From Flavobacterium sp. LHD-85 (GTDB taxonomy: Bacteria > Bacteroidota > Bacteroidia > Flavobacteriales > Flavobacteriaceae), in contig NZ_JAVFVR010000001.1 of the NCBI RefSeq assembly GCF_030929595.1, positions 434,001 to 498,000 on the forward strand: a DNA stretch of 64,000 bases, given 5' to 3'. Each line of letters opens with the position of its first letter. The first letter of the stretch is position 1. Positions 51,094-61,150 of this stretch are shown piece after piece. Both the position numbers and the translations under genes were made by a program. The notes below the pieces were generated by a model. The model worked only from the letters and a program-made list of their open reading frames with translations, did no database searches and was not told the origin of the DNA.

Positions 51094-52896
51094 TTAGTGG
51101 TGTAGAACTTCTTCACCTTCTTTCATTGGTACATTTTGAGGAACAAAATCTACATCGTGATTAGGGTTACTGTAGTCATACGGCCAACGATATACATGAG
51201 GAATTTCTCCTGGCCAGTTTCCGTGGATATGTTCAACTGGTGTAGTCCACTCTAATGTTGTAGATTTCCATGGGTTTTGAACTGCTTTCTTACCGTAGAA
51301 AATACTGCTAAAGAAGTTATATAAGAATACTAATTGAAATGCACCTCCAACAAGAGCAAATGTTGTAATTAAAACATTCACATTTTGCAAATCATCAAAT
51401 AATGGGAAGTTTGTATTAGTATAGTAACGTCTTGGTAAACCAGCTAATCCGATAAAGTGCATTGGGAAGAAAACTCCATAAGCACAAACTGCAGTTACCC
51501 AAAAGTGAATATAACCTAAGTTTTTATTTAACATTCTTCCGTACATTTTAGGGAACCAGTGGTAAATACCAGCAAACATTCCGTAAAGTGCAGAGATACC
51601 CATTACTAAGTGAAAGTGAGCAATTACGAAGTAAGTATCGTGAACGTTAATATCTAAAGTACTATCTCCTAAAATGATTCCTGTTAAACCTCCAGTGATG
51701 AAAGTAGAAACCATTCCGATAGAGAATAACATCGCTGGGTTGAATTGTAAGTTACCTTTCCATAAAGTTGTAATCCAGTTAAACGCTTTTACAGCAGATG
51801 GAATTGCAATCAATAAAGTTGTAAAAGTAAATACAGATCCTAAGAAAGGATTCATACCAGAAATAAACATGTGGTGACCCCAAACGATAGTTGATAAGAA
51901 TGCAATTGCAAGAACTGACATAATCATCGCTCTGTATCCGAAGATTGGTTTACGAGAGTTCGTAGCCATAATTTCTGAAACAAGACCCATTGCTGGTAAG
52001 ATTACGATGTAAACCTCAGGGTGACCTAAGAACCAGAATAAGTGCTCAAACAATACAGGAGAACCTCCTTGGTAGTGTAAAACTTCACCAGCAATATAGA
52101 TATCAGATAAGAAGAATGAAGTACCGAAACTTCTATCAAAAATCAATAATAAAGCTGCTGATAATAAAACTGGGAACGAAATAACACCAATAATAGCTGT
52201 TACGAAAAACGTCCAAATTGTAAGTGGAAGTCTAGTCATAGACATTCCTTTTGTTCTTAAGTTAAGTACAGTAACAATGTAATTTAAAGATCCCATCAAT
52301 GAAGATGCGATGAAAATAGCCATAGATACTAACCATAATGTCATACCTGTTCCTGATCCAGGAATTGCTTGTGGCAATGCACTCAAAGGAGGGTAAATTG
52401 TCCATCCTGCAGATGCTGGTCCAGCTTCAACAAATAAAGAACATAACATTACAACTGCTGATAAAAAGAACAACCAGTATGAAATCATATTCATAAATCC
52501 AGATGCCATATCTCTTGCTCCAATTTGAAGCGGAATCAATAAGTTACTAAATGTTCCACTTAAACCTGCCGTCAGTACAAAGAATACCATGATGGTACCG
52601 TGAATTGTAACTAAAGCCAGATAAATATCATTTGCCATTACACCATCTGGTGCAAATTTATCTCCTAATAAAACATTAAATATTTTGAAAGACTCTTCTG
52701 GCCACGCTAACTGCATTCTAAAAAGCAAGGACATTGCAATCCCAATTACTCCCATAACAATACCAGTAATCAAGTATTGTTTAGCAATCATTTTGTGATC
52801 AATACTAAAAATATATTTAGTAATGAACGTGTCTTTATGATGATGTTCGTGCTCGTGATCGTGTCCGTGATCGTGACCGTGCGCTTCTGCTGACAT
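51094..52896 (-). CDS. ctaD: Cytochrome c oxidase subunit I
   Basis: The 600-residue catalytic subunit has about 12 helices. The CuB/active-site helix reads LFWFLGHPEVYIVILPAMG (His-Tyr cross-link pair in GHPEVY), the CuB histidines are in TIVWGHHMF, and the heme a3 and heme a ligands are in NVHDTYFVIAHFHLVMG. The first 20 residues hold nine histidines alternating with Asp, Glu or Gly. It reduces oxygen and pumps protons in the inner membrane. It is the last gene of the act-cta operon; heme o synthase, SCO and subunits III/IV come from the 12-17 kb block. Confidence 0.97.
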   Translation of the reverse strand: MSAEAHGHDHGHDHEHEHHHKDTFITKYIFSIDHKMIAKQYLITGIVMGVIGIAMSLLFRMQLAWPEESFKIFNVLLGDKFAPDGVMANDIYLALVTIHGTIMVFFVLTAGLSGTFSNLLIPLQIGARDMASGFMNMISYWLFFLSAVVMLCSLFVEAGPASAGWTIYPPLSALPQAIPGSGTGMTLWLVSMAIFIASSLMGSLNYIVTVLNLRTKGMSMTRLPLTIWTFFVTAIIGVISFPVLLSAALLLIFDRSFGTSFFLSDIYIAGEVLHYQGGSPVLFEHLFWFLGHPEVYIVILPAMGLVSEIMATNSRKPIFGYRAMIMSVLAIAFLSTIVWGHHMFISGMNPFLGSVFTFTTLLIAIPSAVKAFNWITTLWKGNLQFNPAMLFSIGMVSTFITGGLTGIILGDSTLDINVHDTYFVIAHFHLVMGISALYGMFAGIYHWFPKMYGRMLNKNLGYIHFWVTAVCAYGVFFPMHFIGLAGLPRRYYTNTNFPLFDDLQNVNVLITTFALVGGAFQLVFLYNFFSSIFYGKKAVQNPWKSTTLEWTTPVEHIHGNWPGEIPHVYRWPYDYSNPNHDVDFVPQNVPMKEGEEVLHH

Positions 52897-52926
52897 ATAT
52901 TTGTACTTTAAATTTTCTTAATAATA

Positions 52927-54117
52927 TTATTTCAATGCAACTTTAGCTACAGCTGCTTTAACAGTATCAACAACAGCTTTAACAGTGTCAATTACTTTTG
53001 CAGTAGAATCTGTAGTTGGAGCAGTTCCTTCAGCTGGTTTTTCAGCAGCCTTTGCAGCAGCGATATCCTGAGCCAAAGTAGTTTTCTCACTTAACCATTT
53101 TTTATAGTCTTCAGGAGAATCTACAACAACTTTCATTTGCATATTATAGTGAGATGCTCCACAGATTTTATTACATAATAATAAATAATCAAATGTGTAA
53201 GGATCTAAAGCTGTACCACCTTTTGCAACTAACTCCTTGCTTTTTTCAGCTCTAAGTTTGTTGATGTTAGCAACTTTTTCAACCATAAATGGTAATTCTC
53301 TATATTCCGCAGTAGTATAAGTTGGAACGAAAGCAAATTCAGTAACCATACCAGGAACACAGTTCATTTGTGCTCTAAAGTGAGGAAAGTAAGCAGAGTG
53401 CAATACATCCTGAGAACGCATTTTAAAGTGAACTTTCTTACCTTTAGGGATATGTAATTCAGAAACTACGATATCATCTTGAGCATTAGGATCTGACATA
53501 TCAACTCCTAATGTATTTACTCCTTCGATTAAACGAACGTTAGCTTTTCCTAAAACATTGTCTTGTCCAGCATATCTTGCCGTCCATTTAAACTGTTGAG
53601 CATATAATTCGATTTCGATTACATCTTCATCTTTATCAACGAACATGATATTATTCCAAGCGTATAATCCGTAAAGAATTAAACAAGCCAAAACAACAGA
53701 AGGAATAATACTCCAGATAGCCTCTAGTTTATTACTATCAGCAAAGAATAATGCTTTTTTCTCTTTGTTACCTTTATATTTAAAAGAAAACCAGTATAAT
53801 AAACCTTGTGTAATTACTTGAACTGTAAAAATTAAAACCCAAGTAATGTTCATTAAATTATCTACTAAACCACCATGCTCAGAAGCAGGGGTATGAAGTG
53901 CCAAATTACCCCATTTTAGTAAACCATAAATCGTAAATATATAAATGAAAGCTAAAAAGCCAAACATAATATATCCCTGAACGTTATTGTCATTATCTGA
54001 TGCAACTTGAGAATCGTCCGAAGAAGCTCCTACTTGAGTAAGATCAAATATCTTCGTCAATTGCCATAATGCAACTGCTAATAAAACTAAAACTATAATT
54101 ACCAACAAACTTGTCAT
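52927..54117 (-). CDS. ctaC: Cytochrome c oxidase subunit II
   Basis: The 396-residue protein has four hydrophobic helices (about 2-20, 50-70, 92-114, 133-155), two more than classical subunit II. A cupredoxin domain follows, with CuA ligands in VLHSAYFPHF and CNKICGASHYNMQM. The usual CxExC glutamate position is Lys here, which is tolerable because that ligand is a backbone carbonyl. There is no fused cytochrome c, so this is an aa3 rather than caa3 subunit II. The tail (about 345-396) is Ala/Lys/Thr-rich and low-complexity. The stop codon precedes ctaD by 30 bases. Confidence 0.95.
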   Translation of the reverse strand: MTSLLVIIVLVLLAVALWQLTKIFDLTQVGASSDDSQVASDNDNNVQGYIMFGFLAFIYIFTIYGLLKWGNLALHTPASEHGGLVDNLMNITWVLIFTVQVITQGLLYWFSFKYKGNKEKKALFFADSNKLEAIWSIIPSVVLACLILYGLYAWNNIMFVDKDEDVIEIELYAQQFKWTARYAGQDNVLGKANVRLIEGVNTLGVDMSDPNAQDDIVVSELHIPKGKKVHFKMRSQDVLHSAYFPHFRAQMNCVPGMVTEFAFVPTYTTAEYRELPFMVEKVANINKLRAEKSKELVAKGGTALDPYTFDYLLLCNKICGASHYNMQMKVVVDSPEDYKKWLSEKTTLAQDIAAAKAAEKPAEGTAPTTDSTAKVIDTVKAVVDTVKAAVAKVALK

Positions 54118-54136
54118 CTGTTTACTTCTTTAAATA

Positions 54137-55531
54137 TTAATAATGAAAATGTTTACTTTCTTCGATGAAAGGATTTCTTTTTGCAAGCAAAGGAGATTTA
54201 GTTAATGCAGTAAATACAACAAATATAAATAGACCTAAGAAGAAAAGAATCGATGCAATTTCAGGAACTCCAATAAACCATTTGTCTCCTACTGTACCAG
54301 GCATAATCATATTAAAGAAATCAACATAATGACCTAATAATATCACAATACCAGCCATTACAACAACCCAGTTAAGACGTTTAAAGTCAGTATTGATTAA
54401 TATTAATAATGGGAAAACAAAGTTCATAACAACCGCTCCAAAGAAAGGAAGGTTATATAACTGAATTCTTGTTACAAAATAAGTTACCTCTTCTGGAATG
54501 TTAGCATACCAAATCAACATGAATTGAGAGAACCATAAATAAGTCCAGAATACACTAATACCAAACATGAACTTAGCTAAATCATGGATATGACTTGTAT
54601 TTACATACTCTAAATATCCTTTTGATTTTAAATAAATTGTTACTAATGCAATAGTTGTAATACCACTTACGAAGAAAGAAGCAAATACATACCAAGCAAA
54701 CAATGTACTAAACCAGTGTGGATCAAATGACATAATCCAATCCCAAGCCATGATAGACTCAGACACAATGAAGAATACTAAGAATCCAGCAGAAGCTTTG
54801 AAGTTCTTTTTGTAGTAAAGATCATCATTTGCCTCATCTTGCTCTAAACAGTTCTTTCTTGAATAGTAACGGTATAAGTTCCATCCTAATAAAAAGATAG
54901 CCGCTCTTACGATCCAGAAAGGAAAGTTTAAATAGCCAGATTTACCCGCAATAATTGCGTCATAGTTAGGACTTCCAGGTTTATCAACCCCTTCAGCTAA
55001 CCAAACAAAGATATGGTTGAAGTGCAATCCACATAATACTAAAAGTATAAAGAAGATAACAGAACCAGCTGGTAAATAAGCTGTGATACCTTGCATAACT
55101 CTAAACAAAACTGGAGACCAACCTGCTTGAGCAACTTGTTGGATAGCATAGAAAGCTAAAACCCCCATTGAAAGCAGTAAAAAGAAAATACAAGCTACAT
55201 ATACAGCAGACCAAGGCTTATTTTGCAATTGGTGCAATACGTGCTCTAAATGTTTTTCGTGCTCATTTGCACCAGAAACTTCAGCATGTGCAGCTCCTTT
55301 GTGAGCGTCATGTGCAGCTTCAGCAGCTTCATGATGACCTGCTTCTTTGTGAGATGCCTCCGCTTTTTCTTCATGTGCAGCACCATGCGAACCATGTTCA
55401 TCTGCAGCTAGTATTTTTTCAACTTCTTGAATATCTTTTGGTGCACTTAAAAAACCATACCCAATTCCTAATAAACCAACGGCCATTAAGATGATAGAAA
55501 AAGTTTTTAATTTACTTGAAAATGTATACAT
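54137..55531 (-). CDS. actF: Alternative complex III subunit ActF (NrfD-like quinol-side membrane subunit)
   Basis: The 464-residue inner-membrane protein has about ten helices of the NrfD/PsrC-like type and is the smaller homologue of ActC. I choose the ATG at 55531 (MYTFSSKLKTFSIILM) because the longer frame begins with TTG and adds nothing conserved. A hydrophilic, histidine-rich loop between helices 1 and 2 (residues 46-100) contains 13 histidines with Ala/Glu, which is unusual for the family. It lies between actE and ctaC in the operon. Confidence 0.92.
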   Translation of the reverse strand: MYTFSSKLKTFSIILMAVGLLGIGYGFLSAPKDIQEVEKILAADEHGSHGAAHEEKAEASHKEAGHHEAAEAAHDAHKGAAHAEVSGANEHEKHLEHVLHQLQNKPWSAVYVACIFFLLLSMGVLAFYAIQQVAQAGWSPVLFRVMQGITAYLPAGSVIFFILLVLCGLHFNHIFVWLAEGVDKPGSPNYDAIIAGKSGYLNFPFWIVRAAIFLLGWNLYRYYSRKNCLEQDEANDDLYYKKNFKASAGFLVFFIVSESIMAWDWIMSFDPHWFSTLFAWYVFASFFVSGITTIALVTIYLKSKGYLEYVNTSHIHDLAKFMFGISVFWTYLWFSQFMLIWYANIPEEVTYFVTRIQLYNLPFFGAVVMNFVFPLLILINTDFKRLNWVVVMAGIVILLGHYVDFFNMIMPGTVGDKWFIGVPEIASILFFLGLFIFVVFTALTKSPLLAKRNPFIEESKHFHY

Positions 55532-55558
55532 ATCTATTACGATCAGTTTGTTCAACAA

Positions 55559-56104
55559 TTATAATTGGCTTTTTAGTTTCAGAACATAGTCAGCAACTAA
55601 CCAACGTTCGTGAGCACTTAATTGATTTGCATGTGAACCCATTGCATTTAAACCATAAGTCTCAACATGAAAAATACTTCCTTCAGTGATCTCTCTGTCT
55701 TTATAGCTAGGTACTCCAAGAAATTTTTCTCTCTCAACCAATTTACCTTTACCGTTTCCAGTTGCACCATGGCAGCTGATACAGTAAATTTCGAAAAGTT
55801 CTTTCCCTTTTCCAGAGTTTTTCTCTTCTTCTGTCAATGGTGATTTTAGATTAGCTTTTGCTAATTCATAACCAGCCGTTGAATTTTCATATTCATAAGG
55901 TTCAAAACCTCTATTGATAGTTCCTGCAACAGGAAGCTGTCCTTCTTTTCCTCCCTTAAATATTTTTGCTTCTGAATATGGCTCGTAAGCAACAGACTCA
56001 TACATATTTGGGAAATACTGATAGTTCGGTGCCGAATTATTGTGGCAAGATGAAACTAAAATAGTTATACCAACTAAAAGTGTTATTTTATATATCCTTT
56101 TCAT
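55559..56104 (-). CDS. actE: Alternative complex III subunit ActE, monoheme cytochrome c lipoprotein
   Basis: The 181-residue protein has a lipoprotein signal (ITILVSSCH; lipobox VSSC, cysteine about residue 20) and one c-type heme site CISCHGATGNGKGK at about residues 108-121. The Met axial ligand is probably in YGLNAMGSHANQL. It hands electrons from the ActA/B cofactor chain toward the oxidase or a soluble carrier on the periplasmic side. The gene lies 8 bases after actD. Confidence 0.93.
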   Translation of the reverse strand: MKRIYKITLLVGITILVSSCHNNSAPNYQYFPNMYESVAYEPYSEAKIFKGGKEGQLPVAGTINRGFEPYEYENSTAGYELAKANLKSPLTEEEKNSGKGKELFEIYCISCHGATGNGKGKLVEREKFLGVPSYKDREITEGSIFHVETYGLNAMGSHANQLSAHERWLVADYVLKLKSQL

Positions 56105-56112
56105 AGCTACAA

Positions 56113-56637
56113 TTAATTCTTTTCTATTACTTTAACTTCAACAGCTCCAGTTCCTTCAAAGAAAGAAACTAACTCAGCTTCGTTATCATTTACAGCAACC
56201 TCCATTAAAAAGTGGTCATCAGTTGTTCTTACATCTGGGTTTTCAGCTTCTTTAAAAGGCCATAATCTACTTCTCATGTAAAAAGTAATTACCATTAAGT
56301 GAGCTGCAAAGAATACAGTCATCTCAAACATAATTGGCACGAAAGATGGCATATTTTGGATGAAACTAAAACTTGGTTTACCTCCAATATCCTGCGGCCA
56401 GTCATGAATCATGATGTACCCCATCATAGTTGTTGCAACAGAAATACCAACACATCCATATAAAAAAGCACATATTGCTAATCTTGTTGGTGCTAATCCC
56501 ATGGCTTTATCCAATCCGTGAACCGGGAATGGAGTAAAAACCTCTTCAATATGATGATGAGCAGCTCTAGTTTTCTTTACTGCACTCATCAAAACGTCAT
56601 CGTCATTATAAATGGCGTATATAACTTTATTACTCAT
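56113..56637 (-). CDS. actD: Alternative complex III subunit ActD (DUF3341)
   Basis: The 174-residue protein has an N-terminal cytoplasmic domain with HHIEEVFTPFPVHGLDKAMG, which is the family signature, followed by two transmembrane helices (about 57-80 and 102-122) and a short acidic tail. It is a structural subunit without cofactors. Its start overlaps the end of actC by 8 bases. Confidence 0.94.
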   Translation of the reverse strand: MSNKVIYAIYNDDDVLMSAVKKTRAAHHHIEEVFTPFPVHGLDKAMGLAPTRLAICAFLYGCVGISVATTMMGYIMIHDWPQDIGGKPSFSFIQNMPSFVPIMFEMTVFFAAHLMVITFYMRSRLWPFKEAENPDVRTTDDHFLMEVAVNDNEAELVSFFEGTGAVEVKVIEKN

Positions 56638-58033
56638 GATGTGAATCTTTACTGTTTGCTCTTTCTCTAATGTAATTATCTCCTGTTCCTTTCAAAATTG
56701 TTTTAACCTCTGCCTGAGCAATTACAGGGAATGTTCTAGAGTATAATAAAAACAATACGAAGAAGAAACCAATTGTTCCAATGAAAATTCCAATATCAAC
56801 AAATGTTGGTGAGAACATTGTCCAAGAAGATGGAAGGTAATCTCTATGTAAAGAAGTAACAATAATTACGAATCTTTCAAACCACATACCGATGTTTACT
56901 ACAATCGAAATGATAAATGAGAACATGATACTAGTTCTTAATTTTTTGAACCACATGAACTGAGGAGAGAACACGTTACATGTCATCATTGACCAATATG
57001 CCCACCAGTAAGGCCCAGTAGCTCTGTTTAAGAATGCATATTGCTCATATTCTACACCTGAATACCAAGCTACGAATAACTCAGTGATGTAAGCAACACC
57101 AACGATAGATCCAGTAATCATGATAATGATGTTCATTAACTCAATATGCTGTAACGTGATGTATGCTTCAAGGTTAGATACTTTTCTCATAACGATAAGC
57201 AATGTGTTTACCATCGCGAATCCAGAGAAAACCGCTCCAGCAACGAAGTATGGAGGGAAAATTGTTGTATGCCATCCAGGAATTACAGAAGTAGCAAAGT
57301 CCATAGATACAATCGTGTGTACAGAAAGTACAAGTGGAGTAGCTAAACCAGCTAATACTAAAGATACTTCTTCAAAACGCTGCCAGTCTTTTGCTCTACC
57401 GCTCCATCCAAAACTTAGGATAGAATAAACTCTTTTATTAAATGGTGTGATAGCTCTATCACGAAGCATTGCAAAGTCAGGTAATAAACCAGTCCACCAG
57501 AAAACTAATGATACCGAAAGATACGTTGAAATCGCGAATACGTCCCAAAGTAAAGGTGAGTTAAAGTTTACCCATAATGATCCAAATTGGTTTGGTATAG
57601 GTAATACCCAGTATGCTAACCATGGACGCCCCATGTGAATAATTGGGAAAAGACCTGCTTGAACTACTGAGAAAATAGTCATAGCTTCAGCAGAACGGTT
57701 GATGGCCATTCTCCAACGTTGACGGAAAAGTAATAATACCGCAGAAATTAATGTTCCGGCGTGACCAATACCAACCCACCAAACGAAGTTAGTAATATCC
57801 CAAGCCCAGCCAACTGTTTTATTTAATCCCCATGTTCCGATACCGGTAGATACGGTGTAAATTATACAACCTAACCCCCAAAGGAAGGCTATTAATGCGA
57901 TTGAAAATACAATCCACCATTGCTTGTTTGCAGGCCCCTCAACAGGTGCAGCTACATCTACAGTTACATCGTGATAAGATTTATCACCAATAACTAAAGG
58001 TTTTCTAATGGGTGCTTCGTAGTGAGACGACAT
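56630..58033 (-). CDS. actC: Alternative complex III subunit ActC (NrfD/PsrC-like membrane subunit)
   Basis: The 467-residue polytopic protein has about ten helices (TNFVWWVGIGHAGTLISAVLL, GLFPIIHMGRPWL, VHTIVSMDFATSVIPGWHTTI). The HAGT and IHMGRP motifs are those of NrfD-type menaquinol-interacting subunits. In alternative complex III it provides the quinol site next to ActB. It overlaps actD by 8 bases and follows actB by 34 bases. Confidence 0.95.
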   Translation of the reverse strand: MSSHYEAPIRKPLVIGDKSYHDVTVDVAAPVEGPANKQWWIVFSIALIAFLWGLGCIIYTVSTGIGTWGLNKTVGWAWDITNFVWWVGIGHAGTLISAVLLLFRQRWRMAINRSAEAMTIFSVVQAGLFPIIHMGRPWLAYWVLPIPNQFGSLWVNFNSPLLWDVFAISTYLSVSLVFWWTGLLPDFAMLRDRAITPFNKRVYSILSFGWSGRAKDWQRFEEVSLVLAGLATPLVLSVHTIVSMDFATSVIPGWHTTIFPPYFVAGAVFSGFAMVNTLLIVMRKVSNLEAYITLQHIELMNIIIMITGSIVGVAYITELFVAWYSGVEYEQYAFLNRATGPYWWAYWSMMTCNVFSPQFMWFKKLRTSIMFSFIISIVVNIGMWFERFVIIVTSLHRDYLPSSWTMFSPTFVDIGIFIGTIGFFFVLFLLYSRTFPVIAQAEVKTILKGTGDNYIRERANSKDSHHE

Positions 58034-58067
58034 AATCCTTTATATTGTTTCTTAATTAATAATTTTA

Positions 58068-61000
58068 CTAAGTATTTCTAACTTTAACATGGTAAACCAC
58101 ATTAGGTTTTGTACCTACATGCTCTAATAAGTGGTATGATCTTTCGTCAGCAGCTAATTTAGCAACTTTACTTTCTTTATCATTTACATCACCAAATATC
58201 ATCGCTCCTGAAGAACAAGCACTAGAACAAGCTGTTTGGAATTCACCATCTCTAACTGGACGGCCTTCATTTTTAGCTTTTAATTTAGTTGCTTGTGTCA
58301 TTTGGATACACATAGAACATTTCTCCATAACACCACGAGAACGTACGTTAACGTCTGGATTAAGAACCATACGTCCTAAATCATCGTTCATATGATAATC
58401 GAACTCGCTGTTTTTGTTGTATAAGAACCAGTTAAAACGACGTACTTTATATGGACAGTTGTTTGCACAGTAACGAGTACCAACACATCTGTTGTAAGCC
58501 ATATGGTTTTGGCCTTCACGACCGTGAGAAGTTGCTGCAACAGGACAAACTGTCTCACAAGGTGCGTGGTTACAGTGTTGACACATTACAGGTTGGAATG
58601 CAACTTGAGGATTATCTCCTGCTTTTTCCATTTCATTAAATGTAGATAATGAACTAGATAAACCAGCAATTCCTTCTTTTCTTTCATTATCACCTTCAAA
58701 AGTACTTTCAGAAGAGTAGTATCTATCGATACGTAACCAGTGCATATCACGGCTTCTTCTTACCTCTGCTTTACCTACAACAGGAACGTTGTTTTCAGCG
58801 TGACAAGCGATAACGCAAGCTCCACATCCAGTACAAGCATTTAAGTCAATTGAAAGGTTGAAGTGGTGACCAGTTGTACGATCAAATGATTCCCAAAGAT
58901 CTACAGTAGTAGCCTCAACTTCTTGGTGATCTAAAGATACCATTGGTTTTTCGTTCCAATGTTCAGCATCTTTAGTATTGAATATTTCTAAAGTAGTTTC
59001 TTTAATAATATCTCCTCTACCCATTAAAGTTTTCTGACCTTGTACACAAGCAAACTCATGTACTCCTCCAGCTTTAGCAATAGATACTGATTGAACATTA
59101 TTGAAACCTTTATATAAAGCGTAAGCATTTAAACCTACTTGCATTTCTTCTTTAAGAGCTGCTTTACGTCCATATCCAAGAGCTAGACCTAAAGTACCAA
59201 CTGCTTGACCAGGCTGAACGATAACTGGAACATTCTCTAATTTTGTTCCATCAACAGTAATAGTAGCATAACTACCATTTAAACCTCCGTTTGCAACAAT
59301 TTCGTTTGATAAACCAAGTTTTTTAGCATCTGCATTAGAAACTGTTACATAGTTATCCCAAGAAACTCTTGTGATTGGATCTGGAAACTCTTGCAACCAA
59401 GGGTTGTTAGCGTGTTGTCCGTCTCCTAATCCTGTTTTAGTATATAATACTAATTCAAAATCACCAGCAGATTTAGATTTTGCAACAGCATTTGCAGCAG
59501 TAGCAGCATCAATAGCTCCTCCAGATAATGCTGAAGTTCCTAAAACAGCAACACCATCGTGTAAAACTTTATTCCAAGAAGCACCTGCAGTGTAAGCTCC
59601 AGAATTTGCTTTTAAATAGTCATAATAAGTACCAGCAGCACCGTTTACTGACAATAAAACATCTTGAAATTGTTTTGTATTAAAAATAGGACGGATTGTA
59701 GGCTGAGTTAAGCTATATGTTCCACTTGTAAGCTCAAGATCTCCCCAAGATTCTAAATAGTGAGGAGCTGGTGCAGCAATTGAAACAATTGACGCAGTTT
59801 CATCTTCTTTTAATGAAAAAGCAACTGATGTTTTAACTTTTTTCAATCCAGATACAAAAGAAGCTGAATCAGCTAAAGTATAAACTGGGTTAACTCCGCT
59901 CATAATTAAAGTGTGAACACTTCCAGCATTCAAATCTTTAATTAACTGTGCAACTGCAGCATTAGAACCTTTTCTAATTTGTCTTGCTCCGGCAGTACTA
60001 AAAGCTTCACTAGCCAATACTTGATTGATAGCTAAAACTAATAATTGAGCATTTTTATCTTCAATTCCAGATACTAAAACTCCTTTTGAACCAGCAGCTT
60101 TAAGTTGTTGTGCAGCTTTTACTACTTCAGTTTTAAAGTTTCCTTCTAAAGCAACAGGAATAGAAGCACCTACAACAATATTATAAATTTGAACTAAAGC
60201 TTGCTTTTGAGCAGCTACAGTCATTGGAACACGCTTATCAGCAGCAGCTCCAGATAATGTCATGTTTGATTCAAACTGAAAGTGGCGAGACATTTTTCCG
60301 TTTTGAGGAATACGTCCTTGCGCATATCCAGTATCATATCCTCCACCTTGCCAATCTCCTAAGAAATCAGCTCCAACAGAAACAATTAAAGAAGCTTTTG
60401 AAAAATCATAATCAACTAAAGCTCTTTGACCGTAAACAGCTTCAAAAGCATCTAATGCTTCAGATGAAGAAACTGCATCATATACAACGTGCTTAGCGTT
60501 TGGATTTTTTGCAATAAACTCTCCAATTAATTTTTCTGTAGATGGACTCGCTAAAGTATTAGTTAATAATACTACTTGACCACCTTTAGCTTTAGCATCT
60601 GCTAAACTAGATTTGATTTTCAAATCTACAGCTGACCAAGAAGAATTTTGACCGTCTACTTTTGGCTCTTTCAAACGAGCGCTATCATACAGACCTAAGA
60701 TAGATGCATGAATTCTAGCATTCGCAGAAAATTTAGCTCCAGCAATTGTATTGTTTTCAATTTTAATTGGACGACCCTCACGAGTTTTCACCAAAAGATT
60801 AGCAAAATCAAATCCATCAAAAACTGTAGTTGCATAATAATCCGCAACACCAGGGATGATTTGCTCTGGTTGCAATACATAAGGGATAGACTTGTGAACC
60901 GGACCTTCGCAAGCAGCTAATGTTACAGCCGCTGTACTAAACCCTACGTACTTTAAAAAGTCACGACGTGAAGTTCCTGATGTAGCTAAAGCCTCAGCAT

Positions 61001-61118
61001 TACCTAAAAACTCATCAGTAGGAATTTCTTCAACAAATTCGTTATTTCTAAGCGCCTCAACAATAGAGCTATTTTCTAGCTCCTCAACACTTTTCCAGTA
61101 TTTTTTGTTTGATGACAT
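58068..61118 (-). CDS. actB: Alternative complex III subunit ActB (molybdopterin-like plus four-cluster ferredoxin domains)
   Basis: The 1016-residue Tat-exported lipoprotein has SRRDFLKYVGF at 50-60 and lipobox LAAC (Cys70). The N-terminal two thirds are a MopB/formate dehydrogenase-like fold that binds no molybdopterin in studied complexes. The C-terminal part has four Fe-S sites: CTGCGACVIACHAENNVP, CQHCNHAPCETVCP, CVGTRYCANNCPYK, and CSMCIQ with CSSACSSGA. From known structures these are three [4Fe-4S] and one [3Fe-4S] cluster that pass electrons from menaquinol to the hemes. It lies 32 bases behind actA. Confidence 0.96.
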   Translation of the reverse strand: MSSNKKYWKSVEELENSSIVEALRNNEFVEEIPTDEFLGNAEALATSGTSRRDFLKYVGFSTAAVTLAACEGPVHKSIPYVLQPEQIIPGVADYYATTVFDGFDFANLLVKTREGRPIKIENNTIAGAKFSANARIHASILGLYDSARLKEPKVDGQNSSWSAVDLKIKSSLADAKAKGGQVVLLTNTLASPSTEKLIGEFIAKNPNAKHVVYDAVSSSEALDAFEAVYGQRALVDYDFSKASLIVSVGADFLGDWQGGGYDTGYAQGRIPQNGKMSRHFQFESNMTLSGAAADKRVPMTVAAQKQALVQIYNIVVGASIPVALEGNFKTEVVKAAQQLKAAGSKGVLVSGIEDKNAQLLVLAINQVLASEAFSTAGARQIRKGSNAAVAQLIKDLNAGSVHTLIMSGVNPVYTLADSASFVSGLKKVKTSVAFSLKEDETASIVSIAAPAPHYLESWGDLELTSGTYSLTQPTIRPIFNTKQFQDVLLSVNGAAGTYYDYLKANSGAYTAGASWNKVLHDGVAVLGTSALSGGAIDAATAANAVAKSKSAGDFELVLYTKTGLGDGQHANNPWLQEFPDPITRVSWDNYVTVSNADAKKLGLSNEIVANGGLNGSYATITVDGTKLENVPVIVQPGQAVGTLGLALGYGRKAALKEEMQVGLNAYALYKGFNNVQSVSIAKAGGVHEFACVQGQKTLMGRGDIIKETTLEIFNTKDAEHWNEKPMVSLDHQEVEATTVDLWESFDRTTGHHFNLSIDLNACTGCGACVIACHAENNVPVVGKAEVRRSRDMHWLRIDRYYSSESTFEGDNERKEGIAGLSSSLSTFNEMEKAGDNPQVAFQPVMCQHCNHAPCETVCPVAATSHGREGQNHMAYNRCVGTRYCANNCPYKVRRFNWFLYNKNSEFDYHMNDDLGRMVLNPDVNVRSRGVMEKCSMCIQMTQATKLKAKNEGRPVRDGEFQTACSSACSSGAMIFGDVNDKESKVAKLAADERSYHLLEHVGTKPNVVYHVKVRNT

Positions 61119-61150
61119 TGTATATATATATTAAAATCTTAATAAATCGA

